64,000 nucleotides of DNA from Caballeronia mineralivorans PML1(12) (lineage in GTDB: Bacteria > Pseudomonadota > Gammaproteobacteria > Burkholderiales > Burkholderiaceae), in contig NZ_AEJF01000173.1 in the NCBI RefSeq assembly GCF_001028175.1, forward strand, positions 1-64,000, given 5' to 3'. Shown here one piece after another: positions 51,216-59,286 of the stretch. The position numbers were made by a program, and so were the translations under genes. Numbering within the stretch: position 1 is the first letter of the stretch; each line of letters opens with the position of its first letter. The notes beneath the pieces are model-generated. The model was not told the origin of the DNA and made no database searches. It saw only the letters and a program-made list of their open reading frames with translations.

Positions 51216-51319
51216 GCGGCCGAGGTTTTGCAAGCGGCATAAAAAGAACGCGGTGTCTGAGGGAAACCTCCGGCGCCGCTTTTCATTGGCTCGTACCCTA
51301 GCGCGTTGCGCGGGCCAAA

Positions 51320-51349
51320 GAAAAAGCCCGCCGTCTTTCGACGGCGGGC
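51320..51349 (-). terminator. terminator of rpoH
   Basis: A perfect 10-bp stem (51326-51335 with 51340-51349), 4-base loop, and on the minus strand a TTTTT run. It lies about 40 bases after the rpoH stop. Confidence 0.88.
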
Positions 51350-51389
51350 CTTCCAAGTTTTCGGCGAGCGACTTACCGCTACAAAAACA

Positions 51390-52325
51390 TCAAGCGTATT
51401 CGTGCAGCGCCGAGCGCATTTTCTTCATTGCGCTGGCTTCGATCTGACGAATCCGTTCCGCCGATACCCCGAATTCATCGGCAAGTTCATGCAGCGTCTT
51501 GCCGCCCGAGCCATCATCTTCCACTTCGAGCCAGCGCGCCTGAACGATCCGGCGGCTACGTTCGTCTAGCGATTCGAGCGCGCTCGACAACCCCTCGCTC
51601 TGCAGCTTGTCGAACTGACGCGATGCAAGCACGTTGGTCGGCTCATTGTGCGAGTCCGCCAGATACGCGATTGGCGCGTACGATTCCTCGCCGTCGTCAA
51701 TCTGGCCTTCCAGCGCAATGTCACCGCCGGAGAGACGCGTTTCCATTTCCGCGACTTCCTCGCGCTTCACGTTGAGCTCTTTCGCCAGGCCATCGATCTC
51801 GCCCGGCGTGAACGCGTTGTGCCCGGTTTTATGGCTACGCAAGTTGAAGAACAGCTTGCGCTGCGCCTTCGTGGTCGCCACCTTCACCGTGCGCCAGTTG
51901 CGCAAGATGTACTCGTGAATCTCAGCCTTGATCCAGTGCATGGCATACGACACCAGCCGCACGTTCTGTTGCGGATCGAAGCGTTTCACGGCTTTCATCA
52001 AGCCGATATTGCCTTCCTGAATCAGGTCGGCGTGGGGCAGGCCATAGCCCAGATAATTGCGGGCGATCGATACCACCAGGCGCAGGTGCGACAGCACGAG
52101 CTGACGGGCTGCGTCCAGGTTGTCGTTCTCGCGGAATTCGGTGGCGTACTGACGTTCTTCCGACGGCGTAAGCATCGGAATCCGGTTGACAGCCGAAATG
52201 TAGGCGTCGATGTTGCCGATCTGGCCAGTCAACATGGACGACTGCGCAAACGTCAGCGCACCTGCCGAAGCGGCCTTGGCCGGCGCCGAGTGTCCAATAT
52301 TCGGAAGGGTCATCGCATTGGTCAC
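51390..52325 (-). CDS. rpoH: heat-shock sigma factor RpoH (sigma-32)
   Basis: The 311-residue sigma factor has region 2 (ARQLVLSHLRLVVSIARNYL, LPHADLIQEGNIGLMKAVKRFDP, and the -10 reading VSYAMHWIKAEIHEYILRNWR), the RpoH box QRKLFFNLR, and region 4 (LHELADEFGVSAERIRQIEASAMKKMR). GTG 52325 is used with AAGGAG nine bases upstream. The promoter region carries a perfect CIRCE element, so HrcA probably represses it. Confidence 0.96.
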   Translation of the reverse strand: MTNAMTLPNIGHSAPAKAASAGALTFAQSSMLTGQIGNIDAYISAVNRIPMLTPSEERQYATEFRENDNLDAARQLVLSHLRLVVSIARNYLGYGLPHADLIQEGNIGLMKAVKRFDPQQNVRLVSYAMHWIKAEIHEYILRNWRTVKVATTKAQRKLFFNLRSHKTGHNAFTPGEIDGLAKELNVKREEVAEMETRLSGGDIALEGQIDDGEESYAPIAYLADSHNEPTNVLASRQFDKLQSEGLSSALESLDERSRRIVQARWLEVEDDGSGGKTLHELADEFGVSAERIRQIEASAMKKMRSALHEYA

Positions 52326-52382
52326 GCTTGTGTGCTCCTTATCAACAAAAAACCCGATGAGAAACCGGGTCCAGCCACGATA

Positions 52383-52409
52383 TTAGCACTCTGTCATTTC
52401 GAGTGCTAA
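52383..52409. promoter_or_regulatory. CIRCE operator (HrcA site) upstream of rpoH
   Basis: TTAGCACTC, nine bases, GAGTGCTAA: both arms match the CIRCE consensus at every position. On the minus strand it overlaps a likely -10 (TAATAT, 52378-52383) and the -35 zone. It is 58 bases from the rpoH start codon. Confidence 0.92.
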
Positions 52410-52734
52410 GGATTAGAGGGCCGTTGCGCGCTCAAGTTCCCATACGCTATTAGAATCCATACTCCAATAGCCAATAAGTGCTTTCCCGTACTGTTGTGCG
52501 CCGCGAAACGCTTTCTTTGTCAAAGTTACCGTAAGAAACATGCAAGATTTCGCACGATTTGGCTTCCAACCGCCATTCGACGAAACTTAATTCCGCGTTT
52601 TCCCTATTGCGCAGAACTGTTCTAAGCATTTTTTTGAGACCGTCTCTAAAATGGCTGCGTGCTGCGTAACAAAGCTGGCCGGCTGGCGAGCTTGGCGGCG
52701 AGTCTGTTTGTGAAAAACCCGCTCCGGAGTCTTC
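52410..52734. other. 325-base spacer between rpoH and pagL
   Basis: No gene is seen. It should contain the pagL promoter. A small palindrome GAGAC-C-GTCTC is at 52636-52646, just before TAAAAT, and could be an operator; this is speculative. Confidence 0.35.
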
Positions 52735-53301
52735 ATGCAGAAGAACAAAAGTGCCTGGAAAAAGCGCTCTTTCTACGTTGCCCTGTTCGGGGCGCTTGCC
52801 ATGATTTCGGCGAGTGCCCGTGCCGATCAGTTCGGCATTCAGATCGCCGGCGGCGAAGCCGACCACGACATCAGAAAAGCGGATGTCGGCGTGGTCTGGG
52901 ACCCCAATTGGACCTGGTGGGAAATCGCAGGTTTCCACTTCACGGTCGTTGGCGAAGCCCACGTGGCCTACTGGGACATCCGTGAAAGCCAGGCATCGCA
53001 TCCGAACATCTGGGAATTTGGCCTCACACCGATGTTCCGTTTCATCAAGAGCTCGGGATGGTTCCGGCCGTATGTGGAAGCAGGCGTTGGCGTACGCCTT
53101 TTGTCGCACGTTCGCGAGACCCCGGACCGCACCTTCTCTTCATCCTTTCAGTTCGCTGACGTCGTGGGCGTCGGGGCTCAGTTCGGCGCGCATCAGAACT
53201 ATCAGGCAGGCTTCCGGTTTCAGCATTTATCCAACGCCGGTATCGAACACCCGAATCCTGGTATAAATTTCAGCCAGATATATTTGCAATACAACTTCTG
53301 A
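52735..53301 (+). CDS. pagL: lipid A 3-O-deacylase PagL
   Basis: PagL is an outer-membrane eight-strand barrel that removes the 3-O acyl chain from lipid A, softening recognition by host receptors. The 188-residue protein has a signal peptide (cleavage near ASARA-DQ, residue 30) and the catalytic His164 and Ser166 in FRFQHLSNAGI. It ends with an aromatic residue (YLQYNF), as barrel proteins do. It is a single-gene unit with an NTF2-like gene close behind. Confidence 0.92.
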   Translation: MQKNKSAWKKRSFYVALFGALAMISASARADQFGIQIAGGEADHDIRKADVGVVWDPNWTWWEIAGFHFTVVGEAHVAYWDIRESQASHPNIWEFGLTPMFRFIKSSGWFRPYVEAGVGVRLLSHVRETPDRTFSSSFQFADVVGVGAQFGAHQNYQAGFRFQHLSNAGIEHPNPGINFSQIYLQYNF

Positions 53302-53352
53302 CGAGGGCCGCGTCGATCGGTTCCTCAAGTGCGAACGGAAAGGAACCGACAG

Positions 53353-53748
53353 ATGCCGGCACAACCCATCGAGACGCTCATCGAGGCAATACGTGAACTC
53401 GAGCGCGACCGTTTCCGCGCGATGGTCGACGGCGACGGGGAATTGCTCGACACGCTGCTGGCGGAGAACGCCAGCTACGTCCACACCAACGGCAAGCGCG
53501 AGACGAAGCGGCAGTTCATTGACGCGATTACGGCGGGGCGCCGGCGCTATCGGCAGATCGAGATCCAGTCGCAGGAGCTGATACCGGGCGGGCGGGACAC
53601 GTGGATCGTGTATGGGCGCGCGTTGCTCGAGATGGAATCGAAGAATGGCGCGTTGCTGTTTCCCATCGCGTACACGGCCATCCACATTCAGCTCGATGGG
53701 CAATGGCAGTTGCTCGCGATGCAGGCGACACGCGTGGCGCTGGATTAG
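53353..53748 (+). CDS. NTF2-like (SnoaL/DUF4440) family protein
   Basis: The 131-residue protein has the cone-shaped NTF2-fold pattern: an N-terminal helix pair (TLIEAIRELERDRFRAMVDGD), LLAENASYVHTNGKRETKRQFIDAI, and a final beta sheet (YTAIHIQLDGQWQLLAMQATRVAL). Such proteins bind small ligands or isomerise steroids; no specific role can be read. ATG 53353 with AAAGGA is preferred over GTG 53329. Confidence 0.8.
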   Translation: MPAQPIETLIEAIRELERDRFRAMVDGDGELLDTLLAENASYVHTNGKRETKRQFIDAITAGRRRYRQIEIQSQELIPGGRDTWIVYGRALLEMESKNGALLFPIAYTAIHIQLDGQWQLLAMQATRVALD

Positions 53749-53965
53749 CGCTGGTTCGATGCCGTTCGGTCGGGCATCGCGGTTCGGCCGGCGGGACGGC
53801 GCCTTGTGAGCGCCGGTCGCCATGCCAATACCGGTTGTCGCGGTTTTATCGCCTGCTTCGCTAACGTCTGCCGCGCTGGGGGAGAAGGCGGTGGTTCAAC
53901 GGCATCACCGAATTCTGCTGGCGGCGCGCTTAACTCACCTTACTTACTTCTAAAAGCCGCTTCCT

Positions 53966-55627
53966 TCAAGCCGCGACCGCTTCGCTTTCCACTTCCTTGC
54001 GCCCGCTCCAGCGCCCACGATTGACCGCGCTGACGATGGCGTCCGCGACCGCCTGCGCCGCGTTCGCATGCACCGCGACGCCAAAGCGCATAGCCTGATC
54101 GCCGATCCGGCAGCCGATGAACACTGCCGTCTCGCCCTTCGCCGTCGCAGCGGTTTCAAACGATGCCACTTCAATCGCGACACCCGCGACCTCGGCCACA
54201 GCCGCCGCGACGCGCTGCGCGTGCGCTTCGTCGGCAATCGTAGATACGGGCAGCATCACGTGGCGTCCATCGAAGCGCAACGTCGAGACGTCAGCTCGTG
54301 ACGCCGGCCCCAGCGCATCGAAGTATTCGCGCCTGAACAATGCGCAAATGGCTTCGCCAGAGACTTCTGCGCCGCAGGCATCGGCGACTTTCTGCACGGC
54401 GTGGCTGAATTCGATCTGCACGCGGCGCGGCGGGGTGAAGCCCAGCCCGCGTTCGAGGAGATAAGTCGCGCCGCCTTTGCCGGACTGGCTGTTCACGCGG
54501 ATCACAGCGTCGTAGCTGCGGCCAAGATCGGCTGGGTCGACGGGGAGATATGGCACATCCCATACGGTGCCGGCTTCGCGCTGCGCGAGGCCTTTGCGGA
54601 TCGCGTCCTGATGTGAGCCGGAGAAGGCCGTGAACACGAGATCGCCGGCGTACGGATGACGCGGGTGCACGGGAATCCGGTTACAGCGCTCGACCACGCG
54701 GCGCACGCCGTCGATATCTGAAAAATCCAGACCTGGGTCGATGCCCTGTGTGTACAGATTCATCGCGAGAGTGACGAGATCCACGTTGCCCGTGCGCTCG
54801 CCGTTGCCAAACAGGCAGCCTTCCACGCGATCGGCGCCCGCGAGGATCGCGAGTTCCGCGGCGGCCACTGCCGTGCCGCGATCGTTATGCGGATGCACGG
54901 AGAGCACGATGCTGTCCCGATAACCCATGTTGCGATCCATCCACTCGATCTGATCGGCGAACACGTTCGGCATGGCCGCTTCCACTGTGGCTGGCAAATT
55001 CACGATCATTTTGTGATCGGGCGTGGGGCACCACATTTGCGCGACGGCGTCGCAGACTTCGCGGGAAAAGGAGAGCTCGGTCATGCTGAACGTTTCCGGC
55101 GAATACTGGTAGATCCAGTGCGTGTTGGGGCGCGCGGCGGCACACTCCTTGATGATGCGTGTGCCTTGCACGGCCAGCGCTTTGGTCTCTTCCTTCGACA
55201 TCCCGAACACGATCTTGCGGAACGACGGCGAAATCGCGTTGTAGAGGTGCACGATCACGCGGGACGCGCCTTCCACGGCTTCAAACGTGCGCTCGATGAG
55301 ATCCTGGCGCGACTGCACGAGCACTTCGATGGTTACGTCGGCGGGAATGCGATTTTCGGTGATCAGCTTGCGCACGAAGTCGAAATCCGTCTGCGATGCC
55401 GACGGAAAGCCCACTTCGATTTCCTTGAAACCCACCGCTACCAGCATCTCGAAGAATTCGAGCTTGGCGTCAATGCTCATCGGGTCGATCAGCGCCTGGT
55501 TGCCGTCGCGCAGGTCGGTGCTCATCCAGATGGGGGCGCGCTCAATCGTGCGAGTCGGCCATCGGCGGCCGTTGAGTTTGACCTGGGGGAAAGGGCGGTA
55601 TTTCTCGGAAGGGTTGCGCATCATCAT
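53966..55627 (-). CDS. leuA: 2-isopropylmalate synthase
   Basis: LeuA condenses acetyl-CoA and 2-oxoisovalerate in leucine synthesis. The 553-residue protein has WMSTDLRDGNQALIDPM, the metal motif LSVHPHNDRGTAVAAAE, GCLFGNGERTGNVDL, the NSQSGKGGATYLL block, and a C-terminal regulatory domain. It is the longer type found in actinobacteria and many Burkholderia. The start is the first of three tandem ATG codons (55627), with GAGG upstream. The stop codon of an upstream ORF overlaps these ATGs. Confidence 0.95.
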   Translation of the reverse strand: MMMRNPSEKYRPFPQVKLNGRRWPTRTIERAPIWMSTDLRDGNQALIDPMSIDAKLEFFEMLVAVGFKEIEVGFPSASQTDFDFVRKLITENRIPADVTIEVLVQSRQDLIERTFEAVEGASRVIVHLYNAISPSFRKIVFGMSKEETKALAVQGTRIIKECAAARPNTHWIYQYSPETFSMTELSFSREVCDAVAQMWCPTPDHKMIVNLPATVEAAMPNVFADQIEWMDRNMGYRDSIVLSVHPHNDRGTAVAAAELAILAGADRVEGCLFGNGERTGNVDLVTLAMNLYTQGIDPGLDFSDIDGVRRVVERCNRIPVHPRHPYAGDLVFTAFSGSHQDAIRKGLAQREAGTVWDVPYLPVDPADLGRSYDAVIRVNSQSGKGGATYLLERGLGFTPPRRVQIEFSHAVQKVADACGAEVSGEAICALFRREYFDALGPASRADVSTLRFDGRHVMLPVSTIADEAHAQRVAAAVAEVAGVAIEVASFETAATAKGETAVFIGCRIGDQAMRFGVAVHANAAQAVADAIVSAVNRGRWSGRKEVESEAVAA

Positions 55628-55797
55628 CGTGGGCCTCGGCTGAACGCGTTGTACGCGTGAAAGCGCAGTCGTTGCGAGGCGGATGAGCGGCCGGCGGCTT
55701 GCCGGCATCGTTCCAGTGCGCGCTGGTCAGGCTCGCGTTGTTCCATGGCGTGGGTGACGCCGGTGACGAACGTGAACGATGCAAATGCAGCGTGCAT
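55624..55797 (-). CDS. upstream ORF of leuA, 57 residues
   Basis: From ATG 55797, preceded by GAGGA, the frame reads MHAAFASFTFVTGVTHAMEQ and then REPDQRALERCRQAAGRSS before ending at TGA 55624-55626, inside the tandem leuA ATG codons. The start/stop overlap points to translational coupling. The peptide is not leucine-rich, so it is not a classical leader. I recall similar short peptides before leuA in related genomes but cannot check. It could be a regulatory uORF or a small protein. Confidence 0.55.
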   Translation of the reverse strand: MHAAFASFTFVTGVTHAMEQREPDQRALERCRQAAGRSSASQRLRFHAYNAFSRGPR

Positions 55798-56009
55798 GTG
55801 ATCCTCGCGTTTTCGCGCCGCGGATGAACGGACGAAAGCAGACGACTACGGGTGGTGAAAAAAAGGGGAACTACGAAACTGCGGGAGGGACCGCGCAAGG
55901 AATGCGCGGCGCCACGTTTAGCGACTTACGCTAGACGTAGCGATAGGGGCCGCGCTAGGCGACCCTGAGTAATTCGAAGGGAGGGGAATTGGGTAAAGCT
56001 CATTGCTGC

Positions 56010-56039
56010 ACATTAGCGTAGCGCGATCGGGTTTGTCAA
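56010..56039 (-). promoter_or_regulatory. sigma-70 promoter of leuA
   Basis: On the minus strand TTGACA (56034-56039), an 18-base spacer and TAATGT (56010-56015). It predicts a leader of about 200 bases before the upstream ORF. A GC hairpin (CCGCGC/GCGCGG) lies in that leader near 55890-55910. Confidence 0.7.
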
Positions 56040-56075
56040 CCTTGAGCGCCTATCGACTGAAGAATGTCTTTGTGG

Positions 56076-57038
56076 TCATTGCCGCCTGACGATGTCCGTA
56101 ATCAGCTCCGCCTGGCGAGCGAGCGCAGGCGGAATAGGCGCCTCGCCGCGCAGCACGGTTTCGATCCAGCGCGCGGTGGTCGCGGCGTCGAGGGCGCTGG
56201 GCATAGCCACCGCGGGCGCTTCCGGAGAAGAGCGCTCCGGCGATATCAGTGTCTCCGAGTGACCATCGTGGAACCAGTCCACCTGCACTTGCCGACGCGT
56301 GTCCGCCACCGCTTCGCCTTCCGTCCCGCGTGCGAGCAGGGCGCCGCCCGCGGCCGCGTCGGGATGTTCGGTGAACAGTCCCGTCAGGCTCTCGCGATAC
56401 TCCGGATGCGTGTAGTTCACCAGTCGCAAGCCCGGCTGCGCGAACGGTTGCAGGATCTTGACCAGTGTATGCGTGGAATTTCTCACGCCCATGATTCGCC
56501 GGATCGCCAGCAGGCGCGCGAGCTTCGGTGCGAGCACGGCGATCGGCGCGAACGCCAGCCGTCGCGAGGCTAGGTTGTCCTCGATTTCATCGTGGGAAGC
56601 GCATTGCTCGATGCCCAGTTCGGCAAAAATCGCGGCGCTGGTCACGCGGCCGGGATCGTCGGTGACGCCATGCACCAGCACCGGCACGCCTTCCCGTGCG
56701 AGCAGCAATGCCAGTAGCGGCGTCAGGTTGGGCTGCTTGCGCGCGCCGTTATAAGTGGGGATGGAGACGGGCCGCGCGTGGTCACGGCCGTTCTGGATAT
56801 GCAGCGGCTCGAACGAGCGATGTGCGGCCGCCAGCATCGCGGCCAGTTCGGCGGCCGTTTCGCCCTTCACGCGATACGCCAGCAACACGGCACCGAGTTC
56901 GAGATCGGAGACGCGGTCGTCGAGCATCGCTTCGTAGAGGGCGTAAGTGTCCTCGCGGGTCAGCGCTCGTGCGCCGTTCGGCCCGCGGCCGATTTCCTTG
57001 ATGAAGCGGGCGCACGGGAAAGCTGCAGTGTCGGTCAT
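56076..57038 (-). CDS. ybiB: YbiB (TrpD2-type DNA-binding) family protein
   Basis: The 320-residue protein resembles anthranilate phosphoribosyltransferase in fold: LTREDTYALYEAMLDDRVSDLELGA at the N-terminus, VSIPTYNGARKQPNLTPLLALLLAREGVPVLVHG, and RRIMGVRNSTHTLVKILQPF. This is the YbiB/TrpD2 branch, which binds nucleic acid and is LexA-regulated in E. coli. It lacks catalytic TrpD residues as far as I can tell. It lies downstream of nothing obvious; leuA follows on the same strand. Confidence 0.87.
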   Translation of the reverse strand: MTDTAAFPCARFIKEIGRGPNGARALTREDTYALYEAMLDDRVSDLELGAVLLAYRVKGETAAELAAMLAAAHRSFEPLHIQNGRDHARPVSIPTYNGARKQPNLTPLLALLLAREGVPVLVHGVTDDPGRVTSAAIFAELGIEQCASHDEIEDNLASRRLAFAPIAVLAPKLARLLAIRRIMGVRNSTHTLVKILQPFAQPGLRLVNYTHPEYRESLTGLFTEHPDAAAGGALLARGTEGEAVADTRRQVQVDWFHDGHSETLISPERSSPEAPAVAMPSALDAATTARWIETVLRGEAPIPPALARQAELITDIVRRQ

Positions 57039-57272
57039 CGAATATTCCGAGCGGCCGGCTCGCGCGTCTTGTCTTCAATCACGTTGCGCACGATCAGCCG
57101 CTTCAATGTGTGGAGTGCGGGAACCACATTCAGTACCGCATTTGAGGCGGGCGTGCAAGTTGTAGGGACGTTCTGTTCGGGCCTATAGGCCGTTCAGCCG
57201 AGTCGCGACGCACAACCGTGCACGTTAAACTTGAGATCTTGGTCGATGCTTCATCACACAGGAGAAAGCGGA

Positions 57273-57971
57273 ATGAGTCATGTATTTGCTCCGGCACCCG
57301 CGGTTGCGGTGCCCGTTGTCGGTTCCAGCGAGCAGTTTCCCGTTCGCCGGATTTACTGCGTCGGCCGGAACTACGAGGCGCACGCGCGCGAGATGGGGCA
57401 CGATCCAGATCGCGAGCCGCCGTTTTTCTTCGGCAAGCCCACCGACGCCGTGCTGTACGTCGCGCCCGGTGCGACCGGCGAATTCCCGTATCCATCGCAA
57501 TCGAAGAACGTCCACTTTGAGATGGAGCTCGTGGCCGCGATCGGCAAGCAGGGTAAGGACATTCCTGCCGACAAGGCACTCGATTACGTGTACGGCTACG
57601 CGCTCGGTCTTGATATGACGCGCCGCGACCTGCAGGCGGAAGCGAAGAAGCTGGGCCGTCCGTGGGACACGGCGAAGGGCTTCGATCATTCGGCGCCGCT
57701 CGGTCCGATTCATCCGGTTGCGAAGGTCGGGCATCTGGAAAAAAGCGCGATCTGGCTCACGGTAAATGGCGAAGAAAAACAGCGTTCGGACATCTCGCAA
57801 CTGATCTGGTCCGTGGGCGACACCATCGCGTATCTGTCGACGCTATTCGAGTTGTTCCCCGGCGACCTGATTTTTACCGGCACGCCTGAAGGCGTCGGCG
57901 CGATTCAGAAGGGCGACCTGATGAAAGGCGGTGTCGATGGCATCGGAGAGTTCTCCGTGCGCGTGGTCTGA
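57273..57971 (+). CDS. fumarylacetoacetate/fumarylpyruvate hydrolase family protein
   Basis: The 232-residue enzyme has the FAH fold: RRIYCVGRNYEAHAREMG, FFFGKPTDAV, the metal ligands in HFEMELVAAIGK, and DLIFTGTPEGVGAIQKGD. With the zeta-class GST gene 21 bases downstream, it suggests the end of the gentisate pathway (fumarylpyruvate to fumarate and pyruvate) or tyrosine breakdown. AGGAG precedes ATG 57273. Confidence 0.9.
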   Translation: MSHVFAPAPAVAVPVVGSSEQFPVRRIYCVGRNYEAHAREMGHDPDREPPFFFGKPTDAVLYVAPGATGEFPYPSQSKNVHFEMELVAAIGKQGKDIPADKALDYVYGYALGLDMTRRDLQAEAKKLGRPWDTAKGFDHSAPLGPIHPVAKVGHLEKSAIWLTVNGEEKQRSDISQLIWSVGDTIAYLSTLFELFPGDLIFTGTPEGVGAIQKGDLMKGGVDGIGEFSVRVV

Positions 57972-57992
57972 CTATAAAAACGGAGGAGACCG

Positions 57993-58637
57993 ATGAAGCT
58001 ATACAGCTATTTTCGTAGCTCGGCGGCGTATCGCGTGCGGATCGCGCTGAATCTCAAAGGGCTTGCGTATGAATACGCGCCGATCCATCTCCTGCGCGAC
58101 GGCGGGCAACAACTGAAGCCCGAGTATCGCGAGCTGAATCCCGACGGGATCGTGCCAACGTTTATCGACGGCGACCACGTGCTGACGCAGTCGCTCGCGA
58201 TCATCGAATACCTGGAAGAGACGCACCCCGAACCGGCGTTGCTGCCGGGTACGCCACTGGATCGCGCGTTCATCCGGTCGATCGCGCTGCAGGTTGCGTG
58301 CGAGATTCATCCCGTCGACAACCTGCGCGTGCTGAAGTACCTGAAGCACACGCTGCAGGTCGGCGACGAAGCGAAAGACGAGTGGTACCGGCATTGGCTG
58401 GAGTCAGGTTTCGAATCGCTGGAGAAGCGTCTGGCGAACGATCCTCGCGTAGGCAAGCTGTGTTTCGGCAATACCCCGACGCTTGCGGATCTGTGCCTGG
58501 TGCCGCAGGTGTTCAACGCGCGGCGTTTTAATATCGATATGAGCCGTTATCCGACGATCGAACGTATCGCCGATCACGCCGCGCAAATCGATGCGTTCGC
58601 GCGCGCCGCGCCCGGGCAGCAACCGGACGCCGAATGA
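57993..58637 (+). CDS. maiA: maleylacetoacetate/maleylpyruvate isomerase
   Basis: This 214-residue zeta-class glutathione transferase has KLYSYFRSSAAYRVRIALNL (the active-site loop with SSAAYR), IVPTFIDG, TQSLAIIEYLEE and the C-terminal PTLADLCLVPQVFNA motif. It isomerises a cis double bond for the hydrolase encoded just upstream. The family usually has SSC or SST at the loop; SSA occurs in this genus. The argO-like gene overlaps its stop by 4 bases. Confidence 0.9.
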   Translation: MKLYSYFRSSAAYRVRIALNLKGLAYEYAPIHLLRDGGQQLKPEYRELNPDGIVPTFIDGDHVLTQSLAIIEYLEETHPEPALLPGTPLDRAFIRSIALQVACEIHPVDNLRVLKYLKHTLQVGDEAKDEWYRHWLESGFESLEKRLANDPRVGKLCFGNTPTLADLCLVPQVFNARRFNIDMSRYPTIERIADHAAQIDAFARAAPGQQPDAE

Positions 58638-59245
58638 CGACAGCCGTTTTTTTATCCGGCGCCGGGCTTGGCGCAAGTTTGATTATCGCGATTGGCGCCC
58701 AGAACGCGTTTGTATTGCGGCAAGGGCTGAAGCGGCGGCATGTGGGTTGGGTCGTTCTTATCTGCGCGTTGATCGATGTATTGCTCATCGGGTTTGGGAT
58801 CGGCGGGATGGGGGCGCTGATCGCGCGAGCGCCGGTGCTGCTTGGGGTGATTCGCTGGGCGGGAGCGGTGTTTCTGTTTCTCTACGGCGTGCGGGCTTTT
58901 TACGCGGCTTGGAAAGGGCCAGGGCATTTACACGTCGAGAACGGCGAATCGCAGACGGTGTTGAGCGCGGTATCGACGGTGCTCGCTTTGTCGCTGCTTA
59001 ACCCGCATGTTTATCTCGACACCGTCGTGTTGCTCGGCGGGATTGGAGCGCGGTATGGCTGGCCGGGGAACGCGTGGTTTGCCGCAGGGGCTATGTGTTC
59101 GTCGATCGTCTGGTTCACGGCGCTCGGGTTCGGCGCGCGATTGCTCCAGCCTCTGTTCGAGAAGGATCTCTCGTGGAGAGTGCTCGACGTGATCGTCGGG
59201 ATTGTGATGTGGTGGATCGCCGGAGCGCTGGTCGTTTCCCGGTGA
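58634..59245 (+). CDS. argO: LysE/ArgO family amino acid exporter
   Basis: The 203-residue protein has six hydrophobic helices and the LysE/ArgO motifs SLIIAIGAQNAFVLRQGLKR and LSLLNPHVYLDTVVLLG. ArgO-type proteins export arginine or lysine. ATGA overlap links it to maiA. The substrate is inferred from family only. Confidence 0.88.
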   Translation: MTTAVFLSGAGLGASLIIAIGAQNAFVLRQGLKRRHVGWVVLICALIDVLLIGFGIGGMGALIARAPVLLGVIRWAGAVFLFLYGVRAFYAAWKGPGHLHVENGESQTVLSAVSTVLALSLLNPHVYLDTVVLLGGIGARYGWPGNAWFAAGAMCSSIVWFTALGFGARLLQPLFEKDLSWRVLDVIVGIVMWWIAGALVVSR

Positions 59246-59249
59246 TTTC

Positions 59250-59280
59250 GCCGCTGGTTGGCGGAATGCCAACCAGCGGC
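59250..59280. terminator. bidirectional hairpin between argO and ftsY
   Basis: A 13-bp perfect stem (59250-59262 with 59268-59280) separates the convergent genes. T runs are poor on both sides. Confidence 0.6.
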
Positions 59281-59286
59281 GCCGGT

